64,000 nt of DNA from Castanea sativa (taxonomy: Eukaryota > Streptophyta > Magnoliopsida > Fagales > Fagaceae), in assembly GCF_040712315.1 (NCBI RefSeq), contig NC_134018.1:1364001-1428000 (forward strand), read 5' to 3'. Each line of letters opens with the position of its first letter. Position 1 is the first letter of the stretch. A program made the position numbers and the translations under genes. Shown here in pieces: positions 1 to 10,355 of this stretch. The notes below the pieces were generated by a model. It did not search any database. It saw only the letters and a program-made list of their open reading frames with translations, and was not told the origin of the DNA.

Positions 1-15
1 AGACTAGAGTCTCAG

Positions 16-61
<46 letters not shown>

Positions 62-387
62 TCGAAAACAGGACAGGATCTTGAAGGCCTTCACACGTGC
101 CAAACCAACGAGAGCCACACACAATACTCAACAGTGATTGATAGAATTAATAGAAGGAGAGGAATAGACCCAATTCACTTGGTAGATTATCTTATCCGTA
201 TGAATTTGAGGATAAGGGCCATAAAATTAGGTCAGGTCCCATGCATCATATGGTGAAAGCTCATTTTCAAGAATCCCCACCGTTGGTTTTTATGTGTTTT
301 GATGGGTCAGTTTGGCAATTAGGCATAGCCAAACCAGTGGCTACACGTACTTCCTTATCGAAACCTTGGGCCTTTTAGTTTCTTCTC

Positions 388-408
388 TTCTAGAAACTCT
401 CTCACGTG
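388..408 (+). promoter_or_regulatory. TTCTAGAA plus CACGTG composite site
   Basis: TTCTAGAA (388-395) has the tail-to-tail TTCnnGAA geometry of a heat-shock element core, and CACGTG (403-408) is a perfect G-box, 7 nt downstream. The same pair occurs at 44806-44826 in the paralogous copy, and a further G-box sits at 94-99. No gene follows in this window, so promoter function is inferred from motif content only. Confidence 0.35.
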
Positions 409-595
409 GGAGGTGTTCACTTTACTTGTTCAATTTTAAATTGAGTTTTATTTTATTACTCACAATGCATATAATAATTATATTCCAATTTTGTAGTACG
501 TCAAACAACTCCCAATACTTTTCCACCGAATATTCCAATTTCGAACCTTTTTTTTTTCAAACAAAATATGTTATCAAAGTTGAAAAAAAAATTAA

Positions 596-1257
596 TGTAC
601 AGGCCCTATTCCATGTCAAGCCCAATCGCCCTAAGGCCCGTAAGTACTAACTCTTATAAAAGTTCCGCGCTGATCACACATAATAACACGCGTGCCGTTC
701 AAGAAGTTCAAGTTTGGAGTGCTTAAAGCAGCCTGTGACGTGCCCCTGCGAGCACAAAATTTAGACACTGTGGTCCCAACGCTACTATCATTTTCTCCGC
801 CACCAAACATTCATTTAGATAAAATGGCATTGGACCTCCCTTCCATTGCCTAGGGAACGCCCCTGCCGAGCATCGAAACCCAGTGGTGGAACCAGTTCCA
901 ATGCCATTCTTATTTTCTCCCACTTCGAACTAAACCCCCACTTGTGAGTAATAGTATTGGACTTCTCCCTTCACCCACCAAGAGAATAATCATGACCGTT
1001 CCACTAAGTTTGGCTATAAATAGACAAAGAAGATTCAGTCAAGGGGTTGGCAATTTCAGATAGAATAGACTAGAGAGAGCGATATCAGTCTTCTCCAAGG
1101 GAAAGAGGGAGGAGATAGAGAGAAACGAGGGGAGGCTAAGTATACGGGGCTGCCGAGCATAACATCACCCGTGGTAGGAAATTCAAAAGCCCACTATACA
1201 AATAGATTATGAGTCCAAATTCCTTTAAGGCCCAACAACCTTACTTCGGGACGCACA
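596..1257 (+). mobile_element. Solo LTR (TG...CA, 5-bp TSD ATTAA)
   Basis: The sequence starts TGTACAGG and ends GACGCACA, and is flanked by the perfect direct repeat ATTAA at 591-595 and 1258-1262. A TATA-like CTATAAATAG lies at 1014-1023, which suggests plus-strand orientation. No internal retrotransposon domain is present, so it is a solo LTR (662 bp) left after LTR-LTR recombination. The paralogous sequence near 45010-45030 lacks it and reads through as an empty site, so insertion followed the duplication, or the element was absent from the other copy's lineage. Superfamily cannot be told from the LTR alone. Confidence 0.85.
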
Positions 1258-1519
1258 ATTAAATAGTTATAGCATTCCTAACTGAGTATGTTTGATTATT
1301 CTTAGAGGGTTAAGAGTTCCCAATTGGAAACATTGCTACAGTTTGAGTTTAAACTAATTTTCTATCTGTTCGGAGTGATTAAACACTGCTCAAAATAAGG
1401 AAATTGATTCACTTTGCACAAAGAGGAATGAATTTTTCACAACCTAACTTAAGAGGAATTTTTTATGAAATACACAAGTTAAATATGAGAATAATGAAAT
1501 TAAAATATACTTTATTGAT

Positions 1520-1930
1520 AAGCTCCATCTTAGTCTCCCGCAAGCAAATGACATCAACTCTCCAAATTCTAATAAGGTTCCTAATTTGGAGTCTTTTATC
1601 CTTCTCATTCAGCTCCCTCACATTCCAAGAGATTATCTTCAAATTTATTGGGACACAATCAGAGCCTTTTCCCTATTGGAACATCTTTCTTTACCAGATG
1701 CAATCATAATTAATAGAGCTCACCAAGCTCCTCAACTCCCTTAAACCCTTTCCTACACCCTTTGTTTTTTTACTCAAAGCATTTGCTGCAGCCCTTTGTC
1801 TAATTTTCTCCTCAACAGCCAAGAGGAAATTAGATGCAAGTTCTTCCAAACCTTCAACTGGAGTCTCCAAAAAAGAGCCAAAATCCTAAAACACAATAAC
1901 ACCCTCCTCAGGTGTGGGGGATATGTGGGA
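1520..1930 (-). pseudogene. L1-type LINE fragment (ORF1 end / endonuclease start)
   Basis: Read on the minus strand, about 1660 down to 1530 encodes KIISWNVRELNEKDKRLQIR followed by a stretch ending RVDVICLRETKME. This matches the start of the plant L1 ORF2 endonuclease (EEP) domain, including the SWN and QETK-like catalytic-region motifs. Upstream on the same strand (1900-1700) is a basic stretch rich in K/E/L, consistent with the end of ORF1, with stops and frame changes. No reverse transcriptase or poly-A tail is present, so it is an internal fragment. Its lower edge at 1519/1520 coincides with the end of the paralogy to 45.3 kb. Confidence 0.75.
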
Positions 1931-2518
1931 TTATTATCATTTGTTTAATTTATAATTGGAGGTGGAGTGGAGATAGGATTTAAACTCAAAGCTACTTGCT
2001 ACCCCCAGATACTTGCTATACCATAATAAATTACTAGTTGTTCCAAACGCTTTAGTTATTAGAAAATGATGAGTTTAATAATTTAACCTTTATTCTAACA
2101 AGAATATTGCTAAACACATGGGCGATGTTGTCTTGGGTACCCAACAATGGCACAATTATTCCCCACATGGTGGAAAGCAAGACGATAAGTAGGATAATTT
2201 AGAGTGCAAAGCAACTCAATATTGATATATGCCTTTTTTAGCAGCAAGTTTATGGATTCAGATAACATTTATGAAATTTAATCAAAAGTCAAAATTTGAA
2301 AATAAATCCAATCAAACTTAATGTATGTAGCTTATTCCCTCTGACTGAGCTACCAACAACATTATGATTTTGAGTCCACCCCTTCAAAGGATGTCACAAA
2401 TCAGAATAACTTAGTCTTAGTACTACACACCTAGCAACTCACACCCTGAAGTAGAAAAACTAGTTCATAACTCTTTCTATTTAGTTCTAACTTTTTGGAG
2501 AAGATGGGTGTATCCAAC
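1931..2518. other. Intergenic sequence, no gene seen
   Basis: AT-rich sequence with no long frame, no recognisable protein similarity and no clear terminal repeats. It separates the LINE fragment from the PPI pseudogene tail. Confidence 0.5.
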
Positions 2519-3118
2519 TTATCCAAGTAATAGAAAAAGTAGTTGAAACACAACAGCTGGAGTAGCCCATAACCAATAGTTAGTTGAATTTTTCCATTTC
2601 AGGATGACTTTTGTAACCGAATTTGGGCCTTTTGATCTATTCCTGTGTCTGATAGTATTCGACTTCACCTTATTAACCTTCTCCATTTAAACCTACCACT
2701 TTTCTGGTTCATTTTTCAAGATTGATAGCAGGGCTAGATGCTGAAGCCTTTTTCTTTCCTTTCCTTTCATGCTCCTTTAGCTTCTTTTTAGCTTCCCTTT
2801 GAGCTCTTATAGCTGCTTTGGCTGCAGCTTTCTCTTGCAAATTCTTTTTCCTATCCTACATTCCCCTCATCACGTTGTTTTTAGAGTAGCTAAATGCTGT
2901 CATATGCTTTTTTTTTTCTTCCTTCAGCCCTTCTGCTAAAGAATTAATCTCATTGTTTTTTTTTTCATCATCAAGTTGCTTAATTTTGACCTGAATTACT
3001 TGATTCTCCTTCCTTGCTCCATCCAAATCACCACCTATGAGCTTAACCTGATCTTGAATGGCTTCTTTTTCTGACCCAGTGGATCCTAAATCTTAGCTCT
3101 CATAGTTTTTATCACTAT
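2519..3118 (-). pseudogene. PPI-like pseudogene, piece 3 (C-terminal part)
   Basis: On the minus strand, from 3103 downwards, the reading runs MRAKI, stop (TAG 3088-3086), then in a shifted frame through EKEAIQDQVKLIGGDLDGAR and a Lys/Glu-rich coiled-coil stretch, a second TAG (2858-2856), then KAAIRAQREAKKKLKEHE, and after another shift STNYWLWATPAV and a Leu/Phe-rich segment to TAA (2521-2519). This order (coiled coil, KAAIRAQ basic tail, then a Trp-containing C-terminal membrane anchor) is that of PROTON PUMP INTERACTOR proteins, which bind the plasma-membrane H+-ATPase regulatory domain. At least two stops and two frameshifts make it non-functional. The first residues follow almost directly on the end of piece 2 at 17945, so both appear to come from one gene copy. 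Confidence 0.85.
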
Positions 3119-4645
3119 AGAGACTAACATCTCTCATCCAGGACATTGATAAGTTGTTTTGTAGAAGAACCTTGAAGTGAACTCTATATATATATATATA
3201 TCAACCATATTAGATCAAGACAAGCTCATGGGTGTCTTTCAAAGCCACTGACACAAGACTCAGAAAATTACTTCATGTTCAAAAACAAATCTAGCCTAAA
3301 AGATAACATTTAACAAGTGATTTAAAACTTTAGTCGAAAGTGGGATTAATTTTATAAACATTTAAAATTCAATAAATTAATTTGGACACACAAAAGAAAA
3401 GAAAATTCAAACTTTATACTGGTGAATGAAGTAACTTGCACACAATGCATCATTTCAAAGCTACTGATTGGGGTAAAAATCTCAGGCTGGTTCAGCTCTA
3501 ATCATTGCAGCTTTGGTCTTCATGGTGAAGCTAGCTAGGCTGGTTTACAAACAAGGCTTTCTTCATCATAAGAAAGCTTCTTCTTTTTTGGAAATAGCCT
3601 CAATTATAAAAGATAATACAAATCTATTTATCAGAATACAGCAAATTGAGGTGTCTCTAATCAAAAGAACAGCCGATGCAGCTGTTAAGGGAAGAAGCGG
3701 TAAATGGGAAGGAGCAAGTTTTGTTGGCAAGAACGGAGAAGGTAAGAGGAGGATGCTGGATGCTATAGTTGGACAGTGAAAAAAAAAAAAAACTGTAGTT
3801 ATTTGTCTCACAATTAGAGAGGCTTTGTTGATATTCCGTCTGCAGATATTTTAAGAATGGGTGGTGCAAAACCAAGCAGATTGATGGATGCACTTTGCAT
3901 TCACTAGATACAAAATGCACGCATGTAGATTAAATTATACAATTAAAGGGACAAATAAAACAAACAAGCTTTAGAGTCTGATATCTCTCATGTCTCATCC
4001 ATGATTTTGATCAGTTGTTATGTAGAAAAACTTGAAGTGAAAGACATATAGCAGCCAGATTTTATCAAGACAATCTCATTGGTGTCTTTTAAGTCTGTTG
4101 TGTCACAGAATTTACCTATATTTGAGGCAAAGCCTTGTACTGTATATTACGTAGTTTAATACACAGTCTTTAAGACTTAACATAACATACTTCATGTTCA
4201 AAAACAATTTTAGCCTAAATTGTATGATAAAGATAACATTTAACAAGTGATTTAAAACATAATAGTTTAGAGTGGGGTTTTATAGAAACTTGAAATTCAA
4301 TGAAATAAGTTGGACCCATAAAAGAAAGGAATATTAATAGAGGAATGGAGAAATAAACATTATCAACTTGATGATGTAGTTTGCACACAAAGCAGCATTT
4401 CAAAGTCAATCGTTGGGGCAAAATTGCAGGCTGGTTCAGCTCTAGCCATTGCAGCTTCGGTCTGCAGATAGGGAGCTAGATAGGCTAGTTTCCAAACAAG
4501 GCTTTCTTAATCATAAAAATGCTTCTTATTTTTGGAAAATGGTTCCAATTATCGAAGATATCAAGTATCTGTTTATTATGAATACTGCAAGTCTCTAATA
4601 AAAAAAACAGCCAATGCAGCAGTAACAAAAAGTTCAGAGAAGAGG
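3119..4645. repeat. Two tandem copies of an ~850-bp unrecognised segment
   Basis: Positions about 3119-3780 and 3965-4640 align in order: 'tctctcatcc', 'aagataacatttaacaagtg', 'caggctggttcagctcta', 'aacaaggctttctt'. The first copy has an 88-codon plus-strand frame (3513-3779) around LARLVYKQGFLHHKKASSF. The second copy has a similar but broken reading (VSKQGFLNHKNASYFWK) with stops. The shared hydrophobic/basic stretch looks like a decayed coding sequence of a family I cannot name; a CC-type resistance N-terminus is possible but not shown. Treat as pseudogene-like or repeat. Confidence 0.5.
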
Positions 4646-4862
4646 ATGTGTCACATGCCCATGCGGTTGGGTTAATTTGCACACCCTGTCTTTCTAGTTC
4701 GCAACATATATCTAAGGATGCCCTTCTTGATTCACCTTTGAGGTAAAAATATTTAGAGAAAGGTCAATGAATAAGACAGAAACAGACAATGTTTGAATCC
4801 TTGCACAATTACCAAACAATTTAACATGAAGTATCAAATATTACAGAAGATCACACCACTTA

Positions 4863-5074
4863 GAGTCCGTTTGGATAGAACTTATTGCTGAAAATTGAAA
4901 ACTGAAAACACTGTAAAAAATAATTTTTTAATGTTTAAAAATTACTGTTCATCCCAAAAAATACTGTTCATTGGCCTAAAATCACTGTTCATGGCCAATG
5001 AACAGTAACATATGCGCATGGAAAAAAAAAAAAAAACGTGGCCGCAGCTGGAAAATCTGCATCCAAACGTATTC
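4863..5074 (+). mobile_element. Tourist-like MITE, copy 1 (TSD TTA)
   Basis: Ends are GAGTCCGTTTGGAT and ATCCAAACGTATTC, imperfect terminal inverted repeats sharing CGTTTGGAT. TTA flanks both sides (4860-4862 and 5075-5077). A 3-bp TTA duplication is what PIF/Harbinger (Tourist) elements make. The interior contains repeated ACTGTTCAT blocks and no coding sequence. An apparent frame at 5038-5286 begins inside the element and is not a gene. Other copies are at 47049-47254 and 49935-50182. Confidence 0.8.
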
Positions 5075-5077
5075 TTA

Positions 5078-5650
5078 GTCTAAAAGACGAACTCATGTTC
5101 ATAAATCATAACCCAAACAGTTCAAATAATAAGCAATTAACAACCAATAAAACAAGAATCACACAGAAAAACAGTTTGAGAGTCAAGTTCTTGTTGCGGG
5201 CCCACACCGCAAAATTATTTCACAAGCTGCCTCGACTTGGTGACATCCTATATATCAAACCAAACAGGAAAATAAACCACTTGTGAAAACAATTTTATAG
5301 GAAAAATAATTAAAAAGGATAAGCATATATGTCTGGGGTCTGACTTACAAAGGAAAAGTCATGTAAATCTGCCCTGTCCATTGAGTACGAGATTTCATTG
5401 CTGATTGCTAGGTGGCTCTTCGTGTGAATCTGATCTGTCCATTGAGATCTCATACCTAATTGGCTCTGTGAATCTGATTCCTACATTGAGATTAAAAAGC
5501 TAGGTGGTCCAAATGGGGCATAAAAGGAAACGAGATTAGAAAGAAAGCAAGGAGTGTTATAAGTAGATAAGGAATAAATTGAATGGCCCACATAAAAGAT
5601 AAACCAAAGATATAAAAATGAAAAGAGAGTCATACCCATCAGGATCCACT
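5078..5650. other. NLR 3' flank with short direct repeats
   Basis: No gene. The block 'aatctgatctgtccattgag' and variants recur between about 5365 and 5490, each time near an 'aggtgg' motif, suggesting two or three decayed tandem copies of about 60-70 bp. The region would carry the 3' UTR of the NLR, but no clear polyadenylation signal stands out. Confidence 0.4.
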
Positions 5651-8392
5651 TCAACGAAACTCACAGAGGGGTTCAAGGGCATTCTTAGTAGCTTGATTGT
5701 CCCATTCCAGCAACTCCCACCGTTCTTTCTCTGTTTCAATCCGTAATGAAGAAGGTGGAGAAGATAGCTGTTCATCCCGCAGAGAAAGAGGTAATCTCTT
5801 AAGCTTTGGACACTTTACTATCTTAATTTCTTGGAGAGAATCACAAACTATTGCGTTACGGCTACTGCAGATGGTCTCCAGTCTCGGTATGTCATATAAT
5901 ACCAAGTTCCTCAATCGGGGGAATATGGTGGTGTCCCTTCCTTCCTCCTCTATTTCTTCTTCAACTTCATCCGATGCTGCACCTATTATTTCCTCTAATC
6001 TCTCACAGTGTTCGACTTCAATCTCTTCCAGGTGGGCCAGGTTTTGCAGCAAGCCAGGTGTGAAGAGCTTCTTTATATTCGGACACCCGAGAATTAAAAA
6101 TTGTTTGAGACAGGAAAAGGTACCAGGTGGGATGTCTAGTGGTGATGCAACTTTCTCTTCCCTGAACAGTACTTGTAACTTACCCAAATATTGGAGGTCA
6201 AGCCTTTGAAGAGGGAAGGTGTAAGAATAAGAAAGAACGTCTTCTATTTCTTTACACATCACAATAGAAATAGACTTCAGTTCTCTTGCGCATTCCAAAT
6301 ATGGAGCATCAGATGAACTTCTTAAATTGTCACATTTGTAAATCTTTAGGGTTTGAGCGTCTTTTGGGAGCAGACTTACATTGCAATTGTATAAAATTAC
6401 ACATTTGCCCTCACTTTCCCAATATACAGCATCGTCTATGTCGGTCGTCATTTCTCTCACTACAAATTGGTAATGGCTAAGTCGTCCCTCCCTCAAGGAT
6501 CCCACGTATTTATTGAAGTTATCAGCACCATAAAATGCTCCTTGAAAACGCTCTAATTTCAAGCTCACTATCTCCTCTACATTCAATTTTCCACACCTGG
6601 GCCAACAAGTAAATTTGAGAACTTGGAGTTCAGAAAGTTTGGATAAAATCCCCGATGGAATCTCCTGTATGTCGGTTTCTTCGAGATTGAGGTATCTCAA
6701 ATTGACCAACATTTCCAAACCATGAGGTATTTCTCTTATATAATTTGACCATCCAAGATCCAACTTCCTTAATGCCGTAAGCTTTGCTAATGAAGGAACA
6801 TGATATAAAGAGCCACAAGAAATAAGCCTTAATGTAGCAAGATTCTCCAAATCAGAGATTGAATTCGGCAAAGATGTAATCCAACTGTTACATATACGAA
6901 GAACTTTGAGTCCACGCAAATGCACAAAAAAAGAATTTGCAATGATTTCACAAAAAAATTTGTCTAGAAGCAAGGTTGAAAGTTTAGGACACCTTGGTGA
7001 TATATTAGGAAATTCTGGCCCACACCCGTCCTTCAAATAAACCTTTTCAAGATCCTTTCCCCATCTTTCTTCATGCTGCATAAAATCTATCGCTCTATCA
7101 CCAGCTGCTCCCATGAACTTAGGACCTGCAATCTCGAGGGCCATGTCTCTTATTAGATCATGCAGTTTCACATTACGGTTAATCCCAGTTTCTAATAAGC
7201 AAGCCCTTTCAAGTTTATTCAACATAGTATGGCCCCTATCAAACTCTGCTTGCCTGCTCTCCAACTGTTCTATTATTCCCTCATCAATTAAATCCTCAAT
7301 CAATTCATCTCTTTCAAACTCATGGTCTTCACAGAATAGTGCACAATACAATAGACAGTGTTGAAGGCCCTCATCTTTTAAGCGATTGTAACTAAATCGA
7401 AGCCTCTCAAATATTGTAGCAGCATCTACATTTTTGGGCCCCTTTTTTGGTGTCCTCAACTCATTCAATGCATTCCTCCATTCTGAAACGTCAATTACAT
7501 TTTTTAAGCTTCCCGCTATTGTGACGATTGCAAGAGGTAAACCAACACATTCTTTGACAACCTCCTTCACAATTGGTTCTATATCTCGAGTATTCAAAAC
7601 ATCACGACCCACTTTACCCCAAAACAAATTCCACGATTCTTTTTCTGAAAGAAGATCCATTTGAATCTTCTCATAACCCATATGGGTACAAACTTCAAAA
7701 TTTCGAGTTGTCAATACTAATTTGCATCCATTTGTTCGAGTAGGCTCTGGGATCCCTACATCCTCAAGACGAAACGCTTCCCACATATCATCTAGGATTA
7801 GCACAAACCTCTTCCTATTTTTCAATGCATTGTTTAACTTGCCTGCCCTTGTTGTTTCATCCCTAGAGTTTGTGAGATCTAGATCCAACTTGCATGCAAT
7901 GTCATGTTGTAGTTTGAAAACACTTGATGACTTTGATACAGTAACCCAAATTACATTATCAAACTTGTCTCTCTCTTTTAATAGATCATTATTGATTTGT
8001 TTAATGACCGTCGTTTTACCAATGCCTCCCATGCCACAAACAGCAATCCTCCTAAAATTTTCATCCAATAAGTGTTCCCGAACCCTTTCAATTGTTCTTT
8101 CGGTTGTACTTTCTCCTACTAATGTTGTAGTCGGCAATTCTTCTCCATGGCTTACCGGTGGATCATGTACCAAACTATCTCTGAAACCACGACCTCTTTG
8201 ATAAAGTGCTTCCGCATTTTGTATCTTCTGGCATGCAAGTTTTCCCATATGCATACGTGGGAAATACTTCCAGATCCCTCTGCCACCTTCTTCTTCAATA
8301 GTTTGTATCTCCCCGTTAATTGTTTCTACCTCTTGGAGCCAAAGTTGAACTACACTCTTTGGTCTCTTTCCTGGAAAAAGTTCAGACTTCAT
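5651..8392 (-). CDS. CC-NBS-LRR disease resistance protein (RPS2/RPS5 type), 5'-shortened frame
   Basis: The open frame has 913 codons without introns. Order of parts: end of the coiled-coil domain with the RPS2-type WLQEVE signature (residues 18-23); NB-ARC with P-loop GMGGIGKTT (120-128), kinase-2 FVLILDDMW (196-204), RNBS-B TTR (228-230), GLPLA (284-288), RNBS-D CLLYCALF (346-353) and an MHD-equivalent written LHD (410-412); then leucine-rich repeats from about 470 to 880. Such proteins are intracellular immune receptors that sense effector-modified host proteins. The ATG at 8392 is the first after an in-frame TAG at 8416-8414. Homologous coiled-coil sequence continues in the same frame to an ATG at 8575, so this frame lacks roughly the first 60 residues. 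All NB-ARC motifs are intact, so loss of the start is recent, or a shortened protein is made. Neighbours are transposons, and it lies between pieces of a PPI pseudogene. Confidence 0.9.
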   Translation of the reverse strand: MKSELFPGKRPKSVVQLWLQEVETINGEIQTIEEEGGRGIWKYFPRMHMGKLACQKIQNAEALYQRGRGFRDSLVHDPPVSHGEELPTTTLVGESTTERTIERVREHLLDENFRRIAVCGMGGIGKTTVIKQINNDLLKERDKFDNVIWVTVSKSSSVFKLQHDIACKLDLDLTNSRDETTRAGKLNNALKNRKRFVLILDDMWEAFRLEDVGIPEPTRTNGCKLVLTTRNFEVCTHMGYEKIQMDLLSEKESWNLFWGKVGRDVLNTRDIEPIVKEVVKECVGLPLAIVTIAGSLKNVIDVSEWRNALNELRTPKKGPKNVDAATIFERLRFSYNRLKDEGLQHCLLYCALFCEDHEFERDELIEDLIDEGIIEQLESRQAEFDRGHTMLNKLERACLLETGINRNVKLHDLIRDMALEIAGPKFMGAAGDRAIDFMQHEERWGKDLEKVYLKDGCGPEFPNISPRCPKLSTLLLDKFFCEIIANSFFVHLRGLKVLRICNSWITSLPNSISDLENLATLRLISCGSLYHVPSLAKLTALRKLDLGWSNYIREIPHGLEMLVNLRYLNLEETDIQEIPSGILSKLSELQVLKFTCWPRCGKLNVEEIVSLKLERFQGAFYGADNFNKYVGSLREGRLSHYQFVVREMTTDIDDAVYWESEGKCVILYNCNVSLLPKDAQTLKIYKCDNLRSSSDAPYLECARELKSISIVMCKEIEDVLSYSYTFPLQRLDLQYLGKLQVLFREEKVASPLDIPPGTFSCLKQFLILGCPNIKKLFTPGLLQNLAHLEEIEVEHCERLEEIIGAASDEVEEEIEEEGRDTTIFPRLRNLVLYDIPRLETICSSRNAIVCDSLQEIKIVKCPKLKRLPLSLRDEQLSSPPSSLRIETEKERWELLEWDNQATKNALEPLCEFR

Positions 8393-8575
8393 TTTTTCTT
8401 CTACGTCTGACTTCTAACATTCTAGTTCTTTCCATTTTCTCTTGAGATTATTCACATGGTCACCAGCGCTGCTATGATAATTGTATAATTTGCCAATTTC
8501 ATCCCAAATCTTTTTTCCAAGTTCAAGAACTTGGTTTAGTTTTTCTGGTTCAAGAAATTGGGCTAACTTCCCCAT
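8393..8575 (-). pseudogene. NLR N-terminal coiled-coil segment cut off by TAG
   Basis: From ATG 8575-8573 the frame reads MGKLAQFLEPEKLNQ..., continues through VNNLKRKWKELEC, meets TAG at 8416-8414, and resumes KSDVEEK directly into the ATG of the long NLR frame. The heptad-like Leu/Lys/Glu pattern and the position match the first helices of RPS2-type CC domains (a segment like 'LRxKxxELxxRKxDVExK'). The distance 8575 to 8392 is exactly 61 codons, so no frameshift is involved. Upstream of 8575 the frame closes at a TGA (8605-8603), so ATG 8575 is the likely original start. Confidence 0.8.
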
Positions 8576-8605
8576 TCGTAAGTCTCTGCATAAGGTTCTA
8601 TATCA

Positions 8606-9904
8606 GAATTCTCTTCGATTGACCTTTTCAGTTCTACCTCATCTGTTTCTCAAAAAAAAAAGTTCTGCCTCATCAAAATCAAAACTTTGCATTTTTTTTT
8701 TCAATGAAATACTACAATTAATTGTCATCATATATTAATGGGATAACTGCATTGATTTTCATGAATTAATTATCTAAAGAAGGTGCACTAATTATTTATA
8801 TAAAAGGAATTTATATAGTTATTTTAAAAATTTTATATAAGAACACTTATTATTAAAAAAAAAAATTAGAATATTACAATCTAATTTCCAAGCAACAAAT
8901 CGTAGTACCTTAGAAGGCTCAAGACAAGATTCTATAGTTGCTACTAGGAGCATCGTATGTACTGTAATAACCTTCTAGTTTTCTTATTAGGGATTGCCTT
9001 AAAGTGTTTATTGTTTAAAGTTTTCACTTCTCTGTGTGTGTTTCTATTGTTTTGATTGTGTTTATCTATATAGACATTGTGACTTGACTCTTGATTAATT
9101 AACTACCTAGATTAAGTTGTGAATAAATTAATTAAAATTCGTAGTTAAGCCAATTAGAGGTCTAAACGTAACTTTCAATTGATATTAGAAATATAGGTTC
9201 ACTCGTGTAGGTCTAATCTTCTTCTATAATCCTTGACCTCTGTTTGTCATGGATAAACTCATGTGTCATACACTCATACTACTCACGAACGATTGTGTTG
9301 ATTTGGTTTAAGACAATTGTAATGGCGATATTAAATTGTTTGTAATAAGCATTTTAGGGTACTGATAAAGTTTAAGAAATATTCTAATAAATCCTTAAGT
9401 CTAGGGGGTGAAATTTGATAAATCAAATAAATAGGCTTGATGAAGTAATTAATTCTCAAAAGCCCAAGTTCCAAATATACTAGACTCCTTTGTCACGTCC
9501 ACCTCAAAGTCGTCCACTGATAAATACAAAATTGTGTTTGTATCCCTAAACTGATAGTAGTGAGGACAGAGGTTAATTTGGCCTATTAATGATCTACCTT
9601 TGCATAAACTCCACTATCAGAGGTATGTTGGTCAAAAAGTCTCCATTTGATAAAATCGAGAGTAGTGTAGAATATTCAATTTTTTACTCCTTTATAAAAA
9701 ATGTTATGAAATTTTAAATGATTTAGGATTAAATCTTATTGTATTTCGTATTATTGGATGGTAAAAAAATTTCAGCTAATTTAATTTTGAATGTTATTAT
9801 AAATTTATATTATGAAACCATTGAAAATGAGTATTACAAAAATGAAAATTTGAAAAATTAAATTAAATATTAAAAAAAAAAAAAAGCATTTGAATATGCA
9901 TGTA
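8606..9904. other. NLR 5' flank and AT-rich intergenic DNA
   Basis: No open frame with protein similarity. The first few hundred bases would hold the NLR promoter; TA-rich runs make a TATA call unsafe. The stretch about 9000-9180, with 'gattaattaact' and related blocks, is reminiscent of the 3' part of degenerate Copia LTRs, but I find no ends or target duplication. Confidence 0.35.
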
Positions 9905-10185
9905 GCAAGCAGAGGTGTTCACTGTCTAGTCTAGTCTAGTCTAGTTATTTCATTTTTTTGGGTCCAAACCGGTCTGTTCAGTCCCATAAAAGCTTAGACC
10001 AGGCCTAACTAGACAAATGATCAATCTCAACCCGTCTGGATTTCGATCCTGGGCCTGCACTTTGGACTTTGAATATTTTGGTTTTTTGCAAATAATTTTG
10101 GTCTAACTGATTCAAAAAAATCAAAATATAAGTTCAATTGCATTAAAATAAAATGAGAGGAGAGAATGGGAGAGTTAGATTATTA

Positions 10186-10233
<48 letters not shown>

Positions 10234-10355
10234 TGTGCTGTTCAATTTGGTTGACCCTATTTTTTTACAAAAATGGGACTAGGACTGAATTCAACAGTCC
10301 ATACCAAATTTTTAGTCCAATCTGAATTGTTTTTTATTCATTTCTAAGAGTACGT
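9905..10355. mobile_element. Possible decayed MITE with (TA)n insertion
   Basis: Begins with 'gcagaggtgttcact', a start I associate with hAT-type MITEs, followed by a CTAGT pentamer run (about 9925-9946) and repeated 'ggtcc/gtcc' blocks, and ends near 'attcatttctaa'. A (TA)n tract occupies 10193-10229. Terminal repeats are weak and no target duplication was found, so classification is tentative. Confidence 0.3.

Larger units (their letters stand above)
1..1519. repeat. Segmental duplication, copy 1 (paralogue 44434-45290)
   Basis: Positions 1-595 and 1263-1519 run collinear with 44434-45290, sharing the 'gatcgaaaacaggacagg' block, the TTCTAGAA/CACGTG stretch and the 'acattgctacagtttgag' block. 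Two things differ: copy 1 has a 40-base poly-A (20-59) where copy 2 has a shorter A-rich run, and copy 1 has a 662-bp solo LTR absent from copy 2. Homology stops abruptly at 1519, where a LINE fragment begins. No gene is visible; the short open frame at 312-650 lies in AT-rich sequence and resembles no protein I know. Confidence 0.85.

Noticed and set aside
312..650. 112-codon open frame, with a similar one at 44730-45017
   Set aside because: Both lie in the segmental duplication in AT-rich sequence; the first runs into a solo LTR. Similarity between them follows from the duplication, not from selection.
5038..5286. 82-codon frame starting MAAAGKSASK
   Set aside because: It begins inside the Tourist-like MITE and crosses its end and target duplication.
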